Of a stretch of DNA of 64,000 nt, positions 52,849-61,803 are shown piece by piece. The position numbers and the translations under genes were made by a program. A model generated the notes under the pieces. The model was not told the origin of the DNA. It did no database searches and saw only the letters and a list, made by a program, of their open reading frames with translations. Position 1 is the first letter of the stretch; each line of letters opens with the position of its first letter. The stretch is from Hyphomicrobiales bacterium (GTDB lineage: Bacteria > Pseudomonadota > Alphaproteobacteria > Rhizobiales > Rhizobiaceae): assembly GCA_026400435.1 (NCBI GenBank), contig JAPLOZ010000005.1:20994-84993 (forward strand), read 5' to 3'.

Positions 52849-53763
52849 GTGAAGTCAGATACCGTTTACAAGCGGGCGTTCAACCAGGCGCTCGACATCA
52901 TCGTTGCTGGCAACTGGGAAGAGGGACCGCCTTCCGAGACCGTGCTCGGCCGCGACATGGGCGTGAGCCGCACCACGGTGCGCAAGGTGCTGAGCCGGCT
53001 GGGCGAGCGGCACATCCTTGCGGCTGCCGAACGCGGTCGCCGGACGATCCTGCGACGACCGCAGCCCGACGACTATTTCCCGGATGCAGAAACGACATCG
53101 CGCACGCAGCATGTCGAAAGCCGCTTCATGGACTGGATGCTGCGGGGCGATACCAGGCCGGGAACGTTGATCAACGAACTGGAACTCGCCCGCCAGTTCA
53201 GCGTCGCCACCGCCAGCATCCGGGAATTCCTGATCCGTTTCAGCCGCTTCGGCCTGATCGAGAAACGACCCAACTCCGGCTGGCTGTTCAAGGGGTTCAC
53301 GCCCGCTTTCGCGCTGGAACTGTTCGAAATCCGGGTGATGTTCGAGCTCCGCTCAGCCCGCCTTTTCGCCATGCAGCCGGCAGACTCTCCGCTGTGGGTG
53401 AAACTCGAAGCGCTGCGCGCCGATCACCTGAAACTGCTGCGCGAAATCGAAACCCGCTATCACGACTTCTCCGACCTCGACAGCCGTTTCCACCAGCTGA
53501 TCAGCCGCGCGGTTCCGAACCGTTTCATCGACGAGTTCTACGACGTGATATCGCTGATTTTCCACTATCACTACCAGTGGAACAAGAAGGACGAGAAGCA
53601 GCGCAACGAAGCGGCGATCGAGGAGCATCTGGCCTATATGGACGGGCTGGAAAGCCGCGACGTCACCAGCGTCGAGCGGGCCTGCCTGCATCACCTGAAT
53701 TCGGCGCGCGAGACATTGCTCAGATCGCTGATGAGCCATGATGAATTCGGCAAGAGCCCGTAG
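52849..53763 (+). CDS. GntR/FCD regulator with two winged-helix domains
   Basis: This 304-residue regulator starts GTG after GGGAGGGG. Residues about 5-65 form a first winged helix ([29 protein letters not shown]), and residues about 85-145 a second ([30 protein letters not shown], read in parts). The C-terminal 150 residues are an FCD ligand domain with metal-type His/Asp positions ([29 protein letters not shown]). Most FadR-type GntR proteins have only one winged helix. It is divergent from the dehydrogenase/import operon and is its likely regulator. Confidence 0.88.
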   Translation: MKSDTVYKRAFNQALDIIVAGNWEEGPPSETVLGRDMGVSRTTVRKVLSRLGERHILAAAERGRRTILRRPQPDDYFPDAETTSRTQHVESRFMDWMLRGDTRPGTLINELELARQFSVATASIREFLIRFSRFGLIEKRPNSGWLFKGFTPAFALELFEIRVMFELRSARLFAMQPADSPLWVKLEALRADHLKLLREIETRYHDFSDLDSRFHQLISRAVPNRFIDEFYDVISLIFHYHYQWNKKDEKQRNEAAIEEHLAYMDGLESRDVTSVERACLHHLNSARETLLRSLMSHDEFGKSP

Positions 53764-53837
53764 AATGCCGGCAGCGACATGCCATAATGTTGCTGTGCGA
53801 CTGTCCTAAAGGCGGTGAGCACCGGGAGTTCGCAGAC

Positions 53838-54230
53838 ATGTACAGCGCCGTCACGCGCAAGATCACCGTCAACGTCGAGCCATTCTATCTGGCGGCCCAG
53901 TCCGAGCCGGCCGAAGGCCGCTACATGTGGGCCTACCGCATCACCATCGACAACCAGTCGCGCGAACGGGTGAAGCTGATGGCGCGCTACTGGCAGATCA
54001 CCGACGCCGCCGGCAAGGTCGAGGAGGTGCGTGGCGATGGCGTCGTCGGAGAACAGCCGGAACTCAATCCCGGCGACAGCTATCAGTACACCTCGGGCTG
54101 CCCGCTCGCCACCCCGTCGGGGATCATGGTCGGGCAATACACGATGCGCAACGACGCGGGCGAGACCTTCAACGTCGCCATCCCGGCCTTCTCGCTCGAC
54201 CTGCCGGGCAAGCCGCGCGCGGCCAACTGA
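53838..54230 (+). CDS. apaG: ApaG-family protein
   Basis: This 130-residue single-domain protein has an immunoglobulin-like fold. The matches [29 protein letters not shown] (read in parts), [22 protein letters not shown] and GIMVGQYTM are the ApaG signature. The ATG at 53838 gives the usual length; the upstream extension is not family-like. ApaG is linked to cobalt/magnesium homeostasis and Ap4A levels, but its biochemistry is not settled. It is convergent with hslO. Confidence 0.94.
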   Translation: MYSAVTRKITVNVEPFYLAAQSEPAEGRYMWAYRITIDNQSRERVKLMARYWQITDAAGKVEEVRGDGVVGEQPELNPGDSYQYTSGCPLATPSGIMVGQYTMRNDAGETFNVAIPAFSLDLPGKPRAAN

Positions 54231-54268
54231 GGTCGGTCGGCATCCCTCAGCGGCGTGCGCGGGCCACC

Positions 54269-54287
54269 TCTCCCCGGACCGGGGAGA
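54269..54287. terminator. Palindromic repeat between apaG and hslO
   Basis: TCTCCCC and GGGGAGA enclose GGACC, a perfect 7-bp hairpin. With the preceding 'gcgcgggccacc' it matches the very common Rhizobiales intergenic palindrome (recalled, not searched). It lies between convergent genes and probably serves both as a terminator-like hairpin. Confidence 0.55.
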
Positions 54288-54311
54288 AGAAAGCCAACAA
54301 CAGAGCGCTGT

Positions 54312-55307
54312 TCAGTTCGCAGCCAGGAACTCGCCGGGTTCGAACGTGTAGGACTTCGAGCAGAACTCGCAGTTGACCGAGATCCGGCCGTCTTCCGTGC
54401 TGTCCACGATCTCCTCGGCGGAAAAACCCTCGAGGATGCCGCGGATGCGTTCGCGCGAGCACGAGCATTCGTCGGCGACAGGGGTGCCCGGGAAGACGCG
54501 CACGCCATGTTCGTGGAACAGCCGGTAAAGCAGCCTTTCAGGCTCGATGGTCGGGTCGATCAGTTCGCCGGGCTCGATCGTCGCTGCCAGCGCCTGCACT
54601 TCGCGCCAGGCGTCGTCGAACTGATCCTCGACCTCCAACGCGCCGTCGCCGCCGGGCAGATCGACCATGCGCAGGCGCTCCGGCGCCTCGGGGAGGAACT
54701 GCGCGATCAGCCCGCCGGCGCGCCATTGCTCGCCCTCGCCAGGCCGTATCACCTTGGCGACCTCGAGCCTGATTTCCGTCGGGATCTGCTCCGACTGGCG
54801 GAAATAGGCGTGCGCGGCTTCCTGCAGCGTCGCGCCATCCAGCTCGACGATGCCCTGGTAGCGCTGGGTGTACTGGCCCTGGTCGATGGTCAGCGCAAGC
54901 ACGCCCCTGCCAAGCAGCGTCTCACTGGAGGTTTCACCCGCGGCCGCCAGCACTTCGAGCCGGTCGGCGTCGAAACGCGCATAGGCTCGAAGAGAGCCCG
55001 GCGTGGAGAAGTCCGCGACCAGCATATCGACGGGCCCGTCGGTCCTCGTCTGCAGGATGAACTTGCCTTCGAACTTGAGCGACGAGCCGAGCAGCACCGC
55101 CACCACGCAGGCTTCCGCCAGCAGCCGGGCGACAGGCTCGGGATAGTCGTGACGCGCCAGTATGCCGTCGAGCATCGGGCCAAGCTGGATCACGCGGCCG
55201 CGCGCGTCGAGCGGGCCGACCTCGAACGGGATCACGTGATCGTCGCCGGCATAACCGAAGTCGCCGAGCTTTTTGGTCGCGTCAGGCACTCTCGTCATTT
55301 CCAACAT
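54312..55307 (-). CDS. hslO: Redox-regulated chaperone Hsp33
   Basis: This 331-residue protein has the Hsp33 fold with the C-terminal zinc/redox switch as CSCSRERI and NCEFCSKSYTF (CxC...CxxC). On oxidation, zinc is released and the protein becomes a holdase. Central blocks are FSTPGSLRAYARFDADRL (read in parts) and GDGALEVEDQFDDAWREVQAL. It lies downstream of argF on the same strand, 100 bases away. This gene order (argD-argF-hslO with apaG) is common in Rhizobiales. Confidence 0.95.
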   Translation of the reverse strand: MLEMTRVPDATKKLGDFGYAGDDHVIPFEVGPLDARGRVIQLGPMLDGILARHDYPEPVARLLAEACVVAVLLGSSLKFEGKFILQTRTDGPVDMLVADFSTPGSLRAYARFDADRLEVLAAAGETSSETLLGRGVLALTIDQGQYTQRYQGIVELDGATLQEAAHAYFRQSEQIPTEIRLEVAKVIRPGEGEQWRAGGLIAQFLPEAPERLRMVDLPGGDGALEVEDQFDDAWREVQALAATIEPGELIDPTIEPERLLYRLFHEHGVRVFPGTPVADECSCSRERIRGILEGFSAEEIVDSTEDGRISVNCEFCSKSYTFEPGEFLAAN

Positions 55308-55407
55308 GGCACGTCTCCAGCGTACGGCGGTGCCGCCGTCGTGGAAGCATGCTCGCTACGCCCTGATTTTCGGGATGGGCGTGAGATAGGCATGAAATTC
55401 CGCCGGT

Positions 55408-56328
55408 TCAAGCGCCCAGACACCAGGCGAGAACGGCCTTCTGCGCGTGCAGGCGGTTCTCGGCCTCGTCGAACACGACCGAGTGCGGCCCATCGATCAC
55501 TTCGTCGGTGACTTCCTCGCCACGATGGGCCGGCAGGCAATGCATGAAGAGCGCATCCGGGCGAGCCTTGGCCATCAGCGCGGCGTTGACCTGATACGGC
55601 CCGAAAACATTGTGGCCGCGCGCGCGATGCTCCTGATTCATCGACACCCAGCAATCCGTCACAACGCAGTCGGCATCGTCCACAGCCTCCTGGGGGGAAT
55701 GCGTCAGGTGCACGGACCCGCCGTTGGCGCGCGCCCACCGGATATACTTTTCGCCAGGTTCGCTGCCTTCGGGCGTCGCGACGCGCAGGTTGAAAGAGAA
55801 CCGCGCGGAAGCTTCCAGCAGCGAATGCAGGACGTTGTTGCCATCGCCGGTCCAGGCGATGGTGCGGCCGGCAACCGGCCCACGATGCTCCTCGAACGTC
55901 ATAATGTCGGCCATCAACTGGCAGGGATGCGTGTCGTCGGTCAACCCGTTGATAACCGGCACCGTCGCATGCTCGGTCAGTTCGAGAAGCCGTGCGTGAT
56001 CGGTCGTGCGGATCATGATGGCGTCGACGTAGCGCGACAGCACCTTGGCGGTGTCGGCGATCGTCTCCGAGCGCCCGAGCTGCATCTCGGTTCCGGTCAG
56101 CATAATCGTTTCGCCGCCGAGCTGGCGCATGCCGACGTCGAAGGAGACGCGGGTGCGGGTCGAAGGCTTGTCGAAGATCATCGCAAGCACCTTGCCGTCG
56201 AGCGGCCTTGAGCGCTCGCCGGCCTTCAGCCGCGCCTTGCGGGCAGCGGCGTCGTCGAGCATAGCGCGCAGGTCGGTTGCCGGAATTGCCGACAGGTCGG
56301 TGAAATGGCGGATTGGCGTCACAGGCAT
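55408..56328 (-). CDS. argF: Ornithine carbamoyltransferase
   Basis: This 306-residue enzyme makes citrulline from ornithine and carbamoyl phosphate. The carbamoyl-phosphate motif is [13 protein letters not shown], ornithine-binding blocks are HPCQLMADI and [12 protein letters not shown], and the catalytic Cys motif is [12 protein letters not shown]. The ATG at 56328 is 8 bases after the argD stop, so argD and argF form an operon. A long in-frame extension upstream reads argD sequence in another frame and is rejected. Confidence 0.96.
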   Translation of the reverse strand: MPVTPIRHFTDLSAIPATDLRAMLDDAAARKARLKAGERSRPLDGKVLAMIFDKPSTRTRVSFDVGMRQLGGETIMLTGTEMQLGRSETIADTAKVLSRYVDAIMIRTTDHARLLELTEHATVPVINGLTDDTHPCQLMADIMTFEEHRGPVAGRTIAWTGDGNNVLHSLLEASARFSFNLRVATPEGSEPGEKYIRWARANGGSVHLTHSPQEAVDDADCVVTDCWVSMNQEHRARGHNVFGPYQVNAALMAKARPDALFMHCLPAHRGEEVTDEVIDGPHSVVFDEAENRLHAQKAVLAWCLGA

Positions 56329-56336
56329 GCCCCGGA

Positions 56337-57533
56337 TTAGTTGGCCGCGCTGGCGAGCGAGGCAGACACGGCCTTCGCCCCGGCGCGGATGCGGTCCAGC
56401 CCGTCCCGTATGTCGGCGTCGGTGACGGTGAGCGCGGGCAGCAGGCGCACGACATTGTCGCCGGCCGGCACAGCCAGCAGCCCCTCTTCGCGCAGCGCCG
56501 CGTTGAACGTGGCGTTCGCAACCCTGCACTTGACGCCGAGCATCAGCCCGGAGCCGCGGATCTCCTCTATGACGTCAGGGTATTCGTCGGCGATTGAGGC
56601 CAGGCCCTGCTTCATGAGCAGCGCCTTGCGGCTGACCTCGTCCAGAAAGCCGTCTTCAAGGACGACATCGAGCACCGCGTTGCCGACGGCCATGGCCAGC
56701 GGGTTGCCGCCGAAGGTCGTGCCATGCACGCCGGCCTTCATGCCGCTCGCGGCAGCCTCGGTCGCCAGAACCGCGCCCATGGGGAAGCCGCCGCCGATGC
56801 CCTTCGCCACAGCCATGATGTCAGGCGTGACGCCCGCCCATTCATGCGCGAAGAACCTGCCGGTACGCCCGACGCCACACTGTACTTCGTCGAAGATGAG
56901 CAGCAATCCGTGCTGGTCGCACAAATCGCGCAAGCGCCGCAGGGACTGGGTGGGGAAGCTGCGAATACCGCCCTCGCCCTGCAACGGCTCAAGCATGATC
57001 GCCGCCGTCTCGGGCCCAATCAGATTCTCGGCCGCGTCAACGTCATCGAAGGCGACCTGATCGAAGCCGTCGGCCTTCGGGCCGAAGCCTTCGAGATATT
57101 TCGCCTGGCCGCCCGCCGCGATGGTGGCCAGCGTGCGGCCGTGGAACGCGCCCTCGAAGGTGATCGTGCGGAAGCGCTCGGGGTGACCGTTGACAAACTG
57201 GTAGCGGCGCGCCGTCTTGATCGCCCCCTCGATCGCCTCGGCGCCCGAATTGGTGAAGAACACCCTGTCGGCGAAGGTCGATGCAACCAGCCGCTCGGCA
57301 AGGCGCGTCTGGCCAGGTATCTCGTAGAGATTGGAGACGTGCCACAGTTTTGCGGCCTGCTCGTTGAGCGCCGCAAGCAGATGCGGATGGCTGTAGCCGA
57401 GCGAATTGACCGCGATTCCGGCGCCGAAATCGAGATAGCGCCGACCGTTGTCGGCTACCAGCCAGCTTCCGTCGCCCCGCTCGAAGGCAAGGGGCGCACG
57501 CGCGAAAGTATCGAAAAGCGCCGAACCGCTCAT
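56337..57533 (-). CDS. argD: Acetylornithine aminotransferase
   Basis: This 398-residue class III PLP aminotransferase contains [36 protein letters not shown], the Asp of [14 protein letters not shown], and the PLP lysine in [15 protein letters not shown]. It acts in arginine biosynthesis (and often in lysine biosynthesis as succinyl-diaminopimelate aminotransferase). The start giving [19 protein letters not shown] fits the family. It heads the argDF operon, with a promoter and terminator-like hairpin upstream. Confidence 0.95.
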   Translation of the reverse strand: MSGSALFDTFARAPLAFERGDGSWLVADNGRRYLDFGAGIAVNSLGYSHPHLLAALNEQAAKLWHVSNLYEIPGQTRLAERLVASTFADRVFFTNSGAEAIEGAIKTARRYQFVNGHPERFRTITFEGAFHGRTLATIAAGGQAKYLEGFGPKADGFDQVAFDDVDAAENLIGPETAAIMLEPLQGEGGIRSFPTQSLRRLRDLCDQHGLLLIFDEVQCGVGRTGRFFAHEWAGVTPDIMAVAKGIGGGFPMGAVLATEAAASGMKAGVHGTTFGGNPLAMAVGNAVLDVVLEDGFLDEVSRKALLMKQGLASIADEYPDVIEEIRGSGLMLGVKCRVANATFNAALREEGLLAVPAGDNVVRLLPALTVTDADIRDGLDRIRAGAKAVSASLASAAN

Positions 57534-57600
57534 TATATGCGTCTCCGGAACCGGCATCCGGGCATCAGACGCTATGGCGACGGCCTGCCCAACTGCGGCC

Positions 57601-57630
57601 AAAAAATCAAAAAGCCGCCCAAGCGGCGGC
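57601..57630 (-). terminator. Terminator-like hairpin in the argD leader
   Basis: On the minus strand GCCGCC and GGCGGC form a stem with loop GCTTG, followed by TTTTTGATTTTTT. The predicted promoter just upstream would start transcription at or inside this hairpin, about 70 bases before argD. An attenuator is possible; no leader peptide is visible. Confidence 0.55.
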
Positions 57631-57638
57631 CGACCGGG

Positions 57639-57669
57639 ATCATATTGTGGGTTTCGGCCGCGAAGTCAA
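57639..57669 (-). promoter_or_regulatory. Candidate sigma-70 promoter of argDF
   Basis: On the minus strand TTGACT (57664-57669) is followed by AATATG after 17 bases, or TATGAT after 19 bases. The spacing makes either -10 plausible. It is the best promoter match in the gap and faces argD. Confidence 0.5.
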
Positions 57670-57781
57670 CGGAAAGGTCTTGCAAAGGGTGCTGTACCGA
57701 TCGTTCCTCAGTGGTCGAGCGGAGATACGCCACCAATATACAGGCAGTGCACGGGCAAGTTGGGGAAAACCCAAAAAACCG

Positions 57782-57931
57782 ATTCCTGTTGCATTGCGGA
57801 CTCTTGTCACGGAGTCAGCCGGTAGGGTAGTTTGAAGCCAACAAAAGACTATATTTCGTGCGGCGACCCTAATCCTAAGCGCATATGTTGTGTCGTACCC
57901 GGAAATCCGGGCGCCGAAGGATTTTGGATTC
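57782..57931. promoter_or_regulatory. Cluster of four GANTC (CcrM) sites upstream of gcrA
   Basis: GATTC at 57782, GACTC at 57800, GAGTC at 57813 and GATTC at 57927 all fit GANTC, the CcrM methylation sequence of alphaproteobacteria. Chance density is about one per 256 bases at even composition. GcrA binds or acts with sigma-70 at methylated GANTC promoters, so methylation-dependent control of gcrA itself is plausible. Confidence 0.6.
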
Positions 57932-57956
57932 CGCGCGTTCAATGGAGCCAACCGCA

Positions 57957-58472
57957 ATGAATTGGACGGACGAAAGGGTCGAACTTCTGCGCAAGCTCTG
58001 GTCGGAGGGCCTCAGCGCCAGCCAGATCGCGGCACAGCTCGGTTCGGTGACCCGCAATGCCGTCATCGGCAAGGTGCACCGCCTCAAACTGTCGAGCCGC
58101 GGGCGCACGACAGCGGCACCGGCCCGGCAGAAGAAGACTGTCTCCGGGGGCGGTGGCACGAAGAGCGTGAGCCGCGCCGCGAGCGTGACACGCTCCGTCA
58201 CAACGATCGGCGCAACCGCGTTGCAGGCGCAGTTCGACGCCGAGCCCGTTGCCCGCTACCAGATGCGGCCGGTCGAGAACGTGGTCGTGCCGATTTCGCG
58301 CCGCCTGGAGCTCGTGCAGTTGTCCGAGCGCACCTGCAAATGGCCGAACGGCGATCCGCTGAGCGAAGAATTTTCCTTCTGCGGCAACGACTGTGCCGAC
58401 ACTGGACCCTATTGCGGCTACCACTCCCGCGTCGCCTACCAGCCGGCAGCCGAGCGGCGGCGCAACAGATAG
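57957..58472 (+). CDS. gcrA: GcrA cell-cycle regulator
   Basis: This 171-residue protein begins NWTDERVELLRKLWSEGLSASQIAAQLG, the diagnostic GcrA DNA-binding helix-turn-helix, continued by TRNAVIGKVHRLKL. The C-terminal domain has CKWPNGDPLSEEFSFCGNDC and GPYCGYHSRVAY, which contact sigma-70. GcrA promotes transcription from CcrM-methylated promoters and drives cell-cycle genes. It is monocistronic. The linker is basic and Ala/Thr-rich. Confidence 0.96.
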   Translation: MNWTDERVELLRKLWSEGLSASQIAAQLGSVTRNAVIGKVHRLKLSSRGRTTAAPARQKKTVSGGGGTKSVSRAASVTRSVTTIGATALQAQFDAEPVARYQMRPVENVVVPISRRLELVQLSERTCKWPNGDPLSEEFSFCGNDCADTGPYCGYHSRVAYQPAAERRRNR

Positions 58473-58502
58473 CGCAGGCCGGGCCTTGCCGCCCAGCGCC
58501 GG

Positions 58503-59513
58503 TCACAGCCAGTTGTTCTTGCGGAAGCGCCAGTAAAGCACCGAACATACCGTCAGGATGAAGCCCAGCACGGCCGGGTAGCCGTATTCGAAACTCAGCT
58601 CGGGTATGTCGTGGAAATTCATTCCGTAGATGCCGGCGACCGCCGTGGGCACTGCGAGAATTGCCGCCCAGGACGCCAGCTTCTTGGCGATCGCGGTCTC
58701 CTGGCTTTGGCCGACGAGCAGGCTGGCCTCGAAGGCGAAGGCAAGCACCTCGCGCAGATTGTCGATCTTCTCCTGCACCGTGCGGATGTGATCGGTCACA
58801 TCCCTGAACAGCGTATGCATGGCCGGCCTGATTTGCGGCAGTTCACCGCCGCTGAGCCGCCGGCAGACTTCGACAAGTGGGCCGGCGGCATTGCGCAGAC
58901 GCAACAGGTCGCGCCGCAGCATGTAGAGCCGTTCGATGTCGATGTTGGTCATCGGTTTGGCCAGAACACGATCCTCGATCTCGTCGACCTCCTCCTGGAT
59001 CTGTTCGAGAACAGGCATGTAGTTGTCGACGATGAAGTCGAGGATGGCGTAGAGGATGAAATCTTCCCCCTTGGCCAGAATGGTCGGGCAGGTCTCCCAA
59101 TGCTGGCGGACCTTGGCATAGGACGTGGAGGTGCCGTGCCTCACGCTGACGATGTAGCCCTTGCCGACGAAGAGATGCGTTTCGCCAAACGAGACGCGGC
59201 CGCGAATGAGCTGGGCGGTGCGCGCGACGATGAAGAGTGCGTCGCCGTACTGTTCGATCTTGGGCCGCTGATGCGGATGCTCGGCGTCCTCTATCGCAAG
59301 GTCGTGCAGGTGGAACTGTTTCTGGACCCTTGCCAGCAATTCGTGGCTGGGCTCCCACAGGCCTATCCACACGACGTGCCCTTCCTTCTGCGACCAGGCG
59401 CCTGCGTCGTCGATCGCAATGTCGGCGATGCGCCGGCCTTCGACATAGGCGGTAGAGGCGACGACGCCGTTCTCGGGCATGTCGGCTGCGGATATCTCGG
59501 TAATCAGGCCCAT
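58503..59513 (-). CDS. corA: CorA-family magnesium/cobalt channel
   Basis: This 336-residue protein has an N-terminal cytoplasmic alpha/beta domain, a long helix region (about residues 170-270, with YMLRRDLLRLRNAAGPLVEV), and two C-terminal membrane helices with the CorA selectivity motif GMNFHDIPE. The pentameric channel imports Mg2+ and sometimes Co2+ or Ni2+. ATG at 59513. It is an isolated gene. Confidence 0.93.
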   Translation of the reverse strand: MGLITEISAADMPENGVVASTAYVEGRRIADIAIDDAGAWSQKEGHVVWIGLWEPSHELLARVQKQFHLHDLAIEDAEHPHQRPKIEQYGDALFIVARTAQLIRGRVSFGETHLFVGKGYIVSVRHGTSTSYAKVRQHWETCPTILAKGEDFILYAILDFIVDNYMPVLEQIQEEVDEIEDRVLAKPMTNIDIERLYMLRRDLLRLRNAAGPLVEVCRRLSGGELPQIRPAMHTLFRDVTDHIRTVQEKIDNLREVLAFAFEASLLVGQSQETAIAKKLASWAAILAVPTAVAGIYGMNFHDIPELSFEYGYPAVLGFILTVCSVLYWRFRKNNWL

Positions 59514-59650
59514 TTTGCTTCTCCGGCCTTCCTACCGGGACCATAGCGCATTCGCCGGAATTTGGCAGCACTATGCCGTCAGGCCGGCCAGCCGGGAAAA
59601 CGCGCCGATATCTTATCAGTCACGGGAGAGGCCAAGGCCAGGGCACGCCG

Positions 59651-60370
59651 TCAGCCGACATCTTCGCCGGTGAGGACCACCTTGTGGCTCTTATCTTCCT
59701 TGGGCCGGTCAATCGGCATCTGCTCGCCGGTAACGACGTAATAGACGGTCTCGGCAATGTTGGTGGCGTGGTCGCCGATGCGCTCGATGTTCTTTGCGCA
59801 GAAAAGAAGGTGGGTGCAGGACGTGATATTGCGCGGATCCTCCATCATGTAGGTGAGGAGTTCACGAAACAGCGACGTGTACATGAGGTCGATCTGTTCG
59901 TCGCGGTCGCGCATGAAGACGAGCCGCTCGACCGATCGCGAAGCATAGACGTCGAGCACATCCTTGAGCTGGTTGAGCGCCAGTTCGGCCAACGCCTGGA
60001 GCCCGCGGAACAGGCTGAGCGGCTGGCGGCCTTCGGTGACGGCAACCACGCGCTTGGCGATGTTCTTGCCGAGATCGCCAACGCGCTCGAGATCGGCGGA
60101 GATGCGGATCGCGCCGACCACCTCGCGCAGATCATCGGCCATCGGCTGGCGCTTGGCGATGAGAACGATGGCCTTGTCGTCGATCTCGCGTTGCGTCTCG
60201 TCGAGGAACAGATCGTCGGCAATCACCTTGCGCGCAAGGCCTGCGTCGGCGTTGACGAGGGCCAGCACGGCCTCGTCGACCATGCGCTCCGCGTGGCCGC
60301 CCATCGCCGCCAGGCGGTTGCCAAGATATTTCAGATCCTCGTCATACGAGCGGACGATATGCGTGTTCAT
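59651..60370 (-). CDS. phoU: Phosphate signalling protein PhoU
   Basis: This 239-residue all-helical protein has two PhoU repeats: HIVRSYDEDLKYLGNRLAAMGGHAERMVDEA (read in parts) and a second with AKNIERIGDHATNIAETVYYVVTGE. The metal-binding acidic motifs ERVGDLGKNIA and ERIGDHATNI are intact. PhoU represses PhoR kinase signalling through the Pst transporter when phosphate is ample. Here it follows phoR at 111 bases, and no pst genes or phoB are beside it. Confidence 0.95.
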   Translation of the reverse strand: MNTHIVRSYDEDLKYLGNRLAAMGGHAERMVDEAVLALVNADAGLARKVIADDLFLDETQREIDDKAIVLIAKRQPMADDLREVVGAIRISADLERVGDLGKNIAKRVVAVTEGRQPLSLFRGLQALAELALNQLKDVLDVYASRSVERLVFMRDRDEQIDLMYTSLFRELLTYMMEDPRNITSCTHLLFCAKNIERIGDHATNIAETVYYVVTGEQMPIDRPKEDKSHKVVLTGEDVG

Positions 60371-60481
60371 TGGATTACGGCGACTCGGGTAGGCAGTTTC
60401 TTGATCCTCCCTGATAGGCTAACCAGATGACAGAAAAAAGAAACCCGGTCGCGCAGTTCGTGGCCGCCGCCGACCAGCAGG

Positions 60482-61756
60482 TCATTTTGCCGGCAAATGG
60501 ACGGTGAAAGCCGCGCCCTCGCCTGGCTTCGACCAGATCGTCAGCCGCCCGTTGTGGCGGGTCAGTATGTGCTTGACGATCGCAAGACCCAGGCCGGTGC
60601 CCTTCTGGGCGCGGCTGTTGTCGACGTCGACGCGGTAGAAGCGCTCGGTGACGCGTGGGATGTGCTCTTCAGGAATGCCAGGACCGAAATCGCGGATGGT
60701 GACGGCGACCTCGGCCGCCGGTCCGCCCGCAATTTCGACCGAAACGACGACCCGGCCGCCGGCCTGGCCGTACTTGCATGCGTTTTCCAGCAGATTTTCG
60801 AACACCTGGAACAATTCGTCGCGATCGCCGCGTGCCTCCAGCGGCTGATCGCCAAGGTTTCGCTCGACGACCACGCCGGACTCCCTGGCGAGCGGGGCGA
60901 GCGAGTCGATGACGCTCTCGACCACCTGCCGCACATCGACCGTGGCGCCCGGAGGCAGGTAGGGCTTCATCTCCAGGCGGGACAGCGACAAGAGATCGTC
61001 GATCAGACGCGCCATGCGCGCCGTCTGGTTCTGCATGATCTGCAGGAAGTTGTCGCGGGCGACCGCGTCGTTCCTCGCCGGCCCGCGCAGCGTCTCGACA
61101 AAACCCGATATCGAGGCGAGCGGCGTCCGCAACTCGTGGCTTGCATTGGCGATGAAGTCAGCGCGCATGCGGTCGATGCGCCGCGCCTCGCTCTGATCCT
61201 TGAACACCACCACGTTCAGCCCGGTGCCGCGACCGATCGCCGAAACCGTAGCCCGATACACCCGTTCGATCGGGACGCGCTCGGTGTAGTCGACTACCTC
61301 GTTGTCAACGGCGCCGGTGCGCACCCTCTCGATCGCGGACTGCATCTCCGGCGCACGGAATTTCATCAGGAGCGACAGCCCGGGCGCCGTTGCGTTGAAC
61401 GCGGAGCGCGCCGCCTGGTTGACATGGACCGCGGTGCCCGCGCGGTCGAAGACGATCAGCGGATCGCCGACCGCCTCGGCAAGGCTGCGCGCCGACAGGC
61501 CTTCCAGCCTGCCGCGGTCGGTCGCCGCCGTCTGGCCGGCATGACGCTGTCCGCGCGGCCGGTTCGGCGCCAGGAAGGCTGCGAAGACGAGAAAGCCAAG
61601 TGCGCAGAACACGGGCGCCTTTGGGGCGCCGGCATACGAGGCGAGCCCAAGCACAGCCGCCGCTCCCGCCCCGAACATCCAGCGGTTGTTCGCAAAGCGC
61701 CCGGCGGCGAGGCTGAGCAGCCGTCGCGTCTGTTCTTGCCGTCTGGTGTCGGCCAT
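60482..61756 (-). CDS. phoR: Phosphate-regulon sensor histidine kinase
   Basis: This 424-residue kinase has two N-terminal hydrophobic helices ([34 protein letters not shown]), a PAS domain (about residues 85-190) and a HisKA domain with [19 protein letters not shown] (His near residue 208). The HATPase domain has [18 protein letters not shown] and [12 protein letters not shown]. It senses phosphate status with PstSCAB and PhoU and phosphorylates PhoB. PhoR identity rests on the PhoR-like architecture and the neighbouring phoU. Confidence 0.9.
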   Translation of the reverse strand: MADTRRQEQTRRLLSLAAGRFANNRWMFGAGAAAVLGLASYAGAPKAPVFCALGFLVFAAFLAPNRPRGQRHAGQTAATDRGRLEGLSARSLAEAVGDPLIVFDRAGTAVHVNQAARSAFNATAPGLSLLMKFRAPEMQSAIERVRTGAVDNEVVDYTERVPIERVYRATVSAIGRGTGLNVVVFKDQSEARRIDRMRADFIANASHELRTPLASISGFVETLRGPARNDAVARDNFLQIMQNQTARMARLIDDLLSLSRLEMKPYLPPGATVDVRQVVESVIDSLAPLARESGVVVERNLGDQPLEARGDRDELFQVFENLLENACKYGQAGGRVVVSVEIAGGPAAEVAVTIRDFGPGIPEEHIPRVTERFYRVDVDNSRAQKGTGLGLAIVKHILTRHNGRLTIWSKPGEGAAFTVHLPAK

Positions 61757-61803
61757 CGGCTTCCAATAGCATGGCTGGTGTTACAGGAAAGGGGCTACGG
61801 CAG

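Larger units (their letters stand above)
57534..57956. other. argD/gcrA divergent regulatory region
   Basis: This is 423 bases without a gene. On the argD side it holds a minus-strand promoter and a terminator-like hairpin at the presumed transcription start. On the gcrA side it holds four GANTC sites within 150 bases. The middle contains a stretch on either strand that matches no known RNA family to my recognition. An in-frame ATG at 57885 would extend GcrA by 24 residues but is not family-like. Confidence 0.6.

Noticed and set aside
60427..60507. Plus-strand 26-codon frame between phoU and phoR
   Set aside because: It overlaps the end of phoR on the other strand, has no ribosome-binding site and no similarity I recognise.
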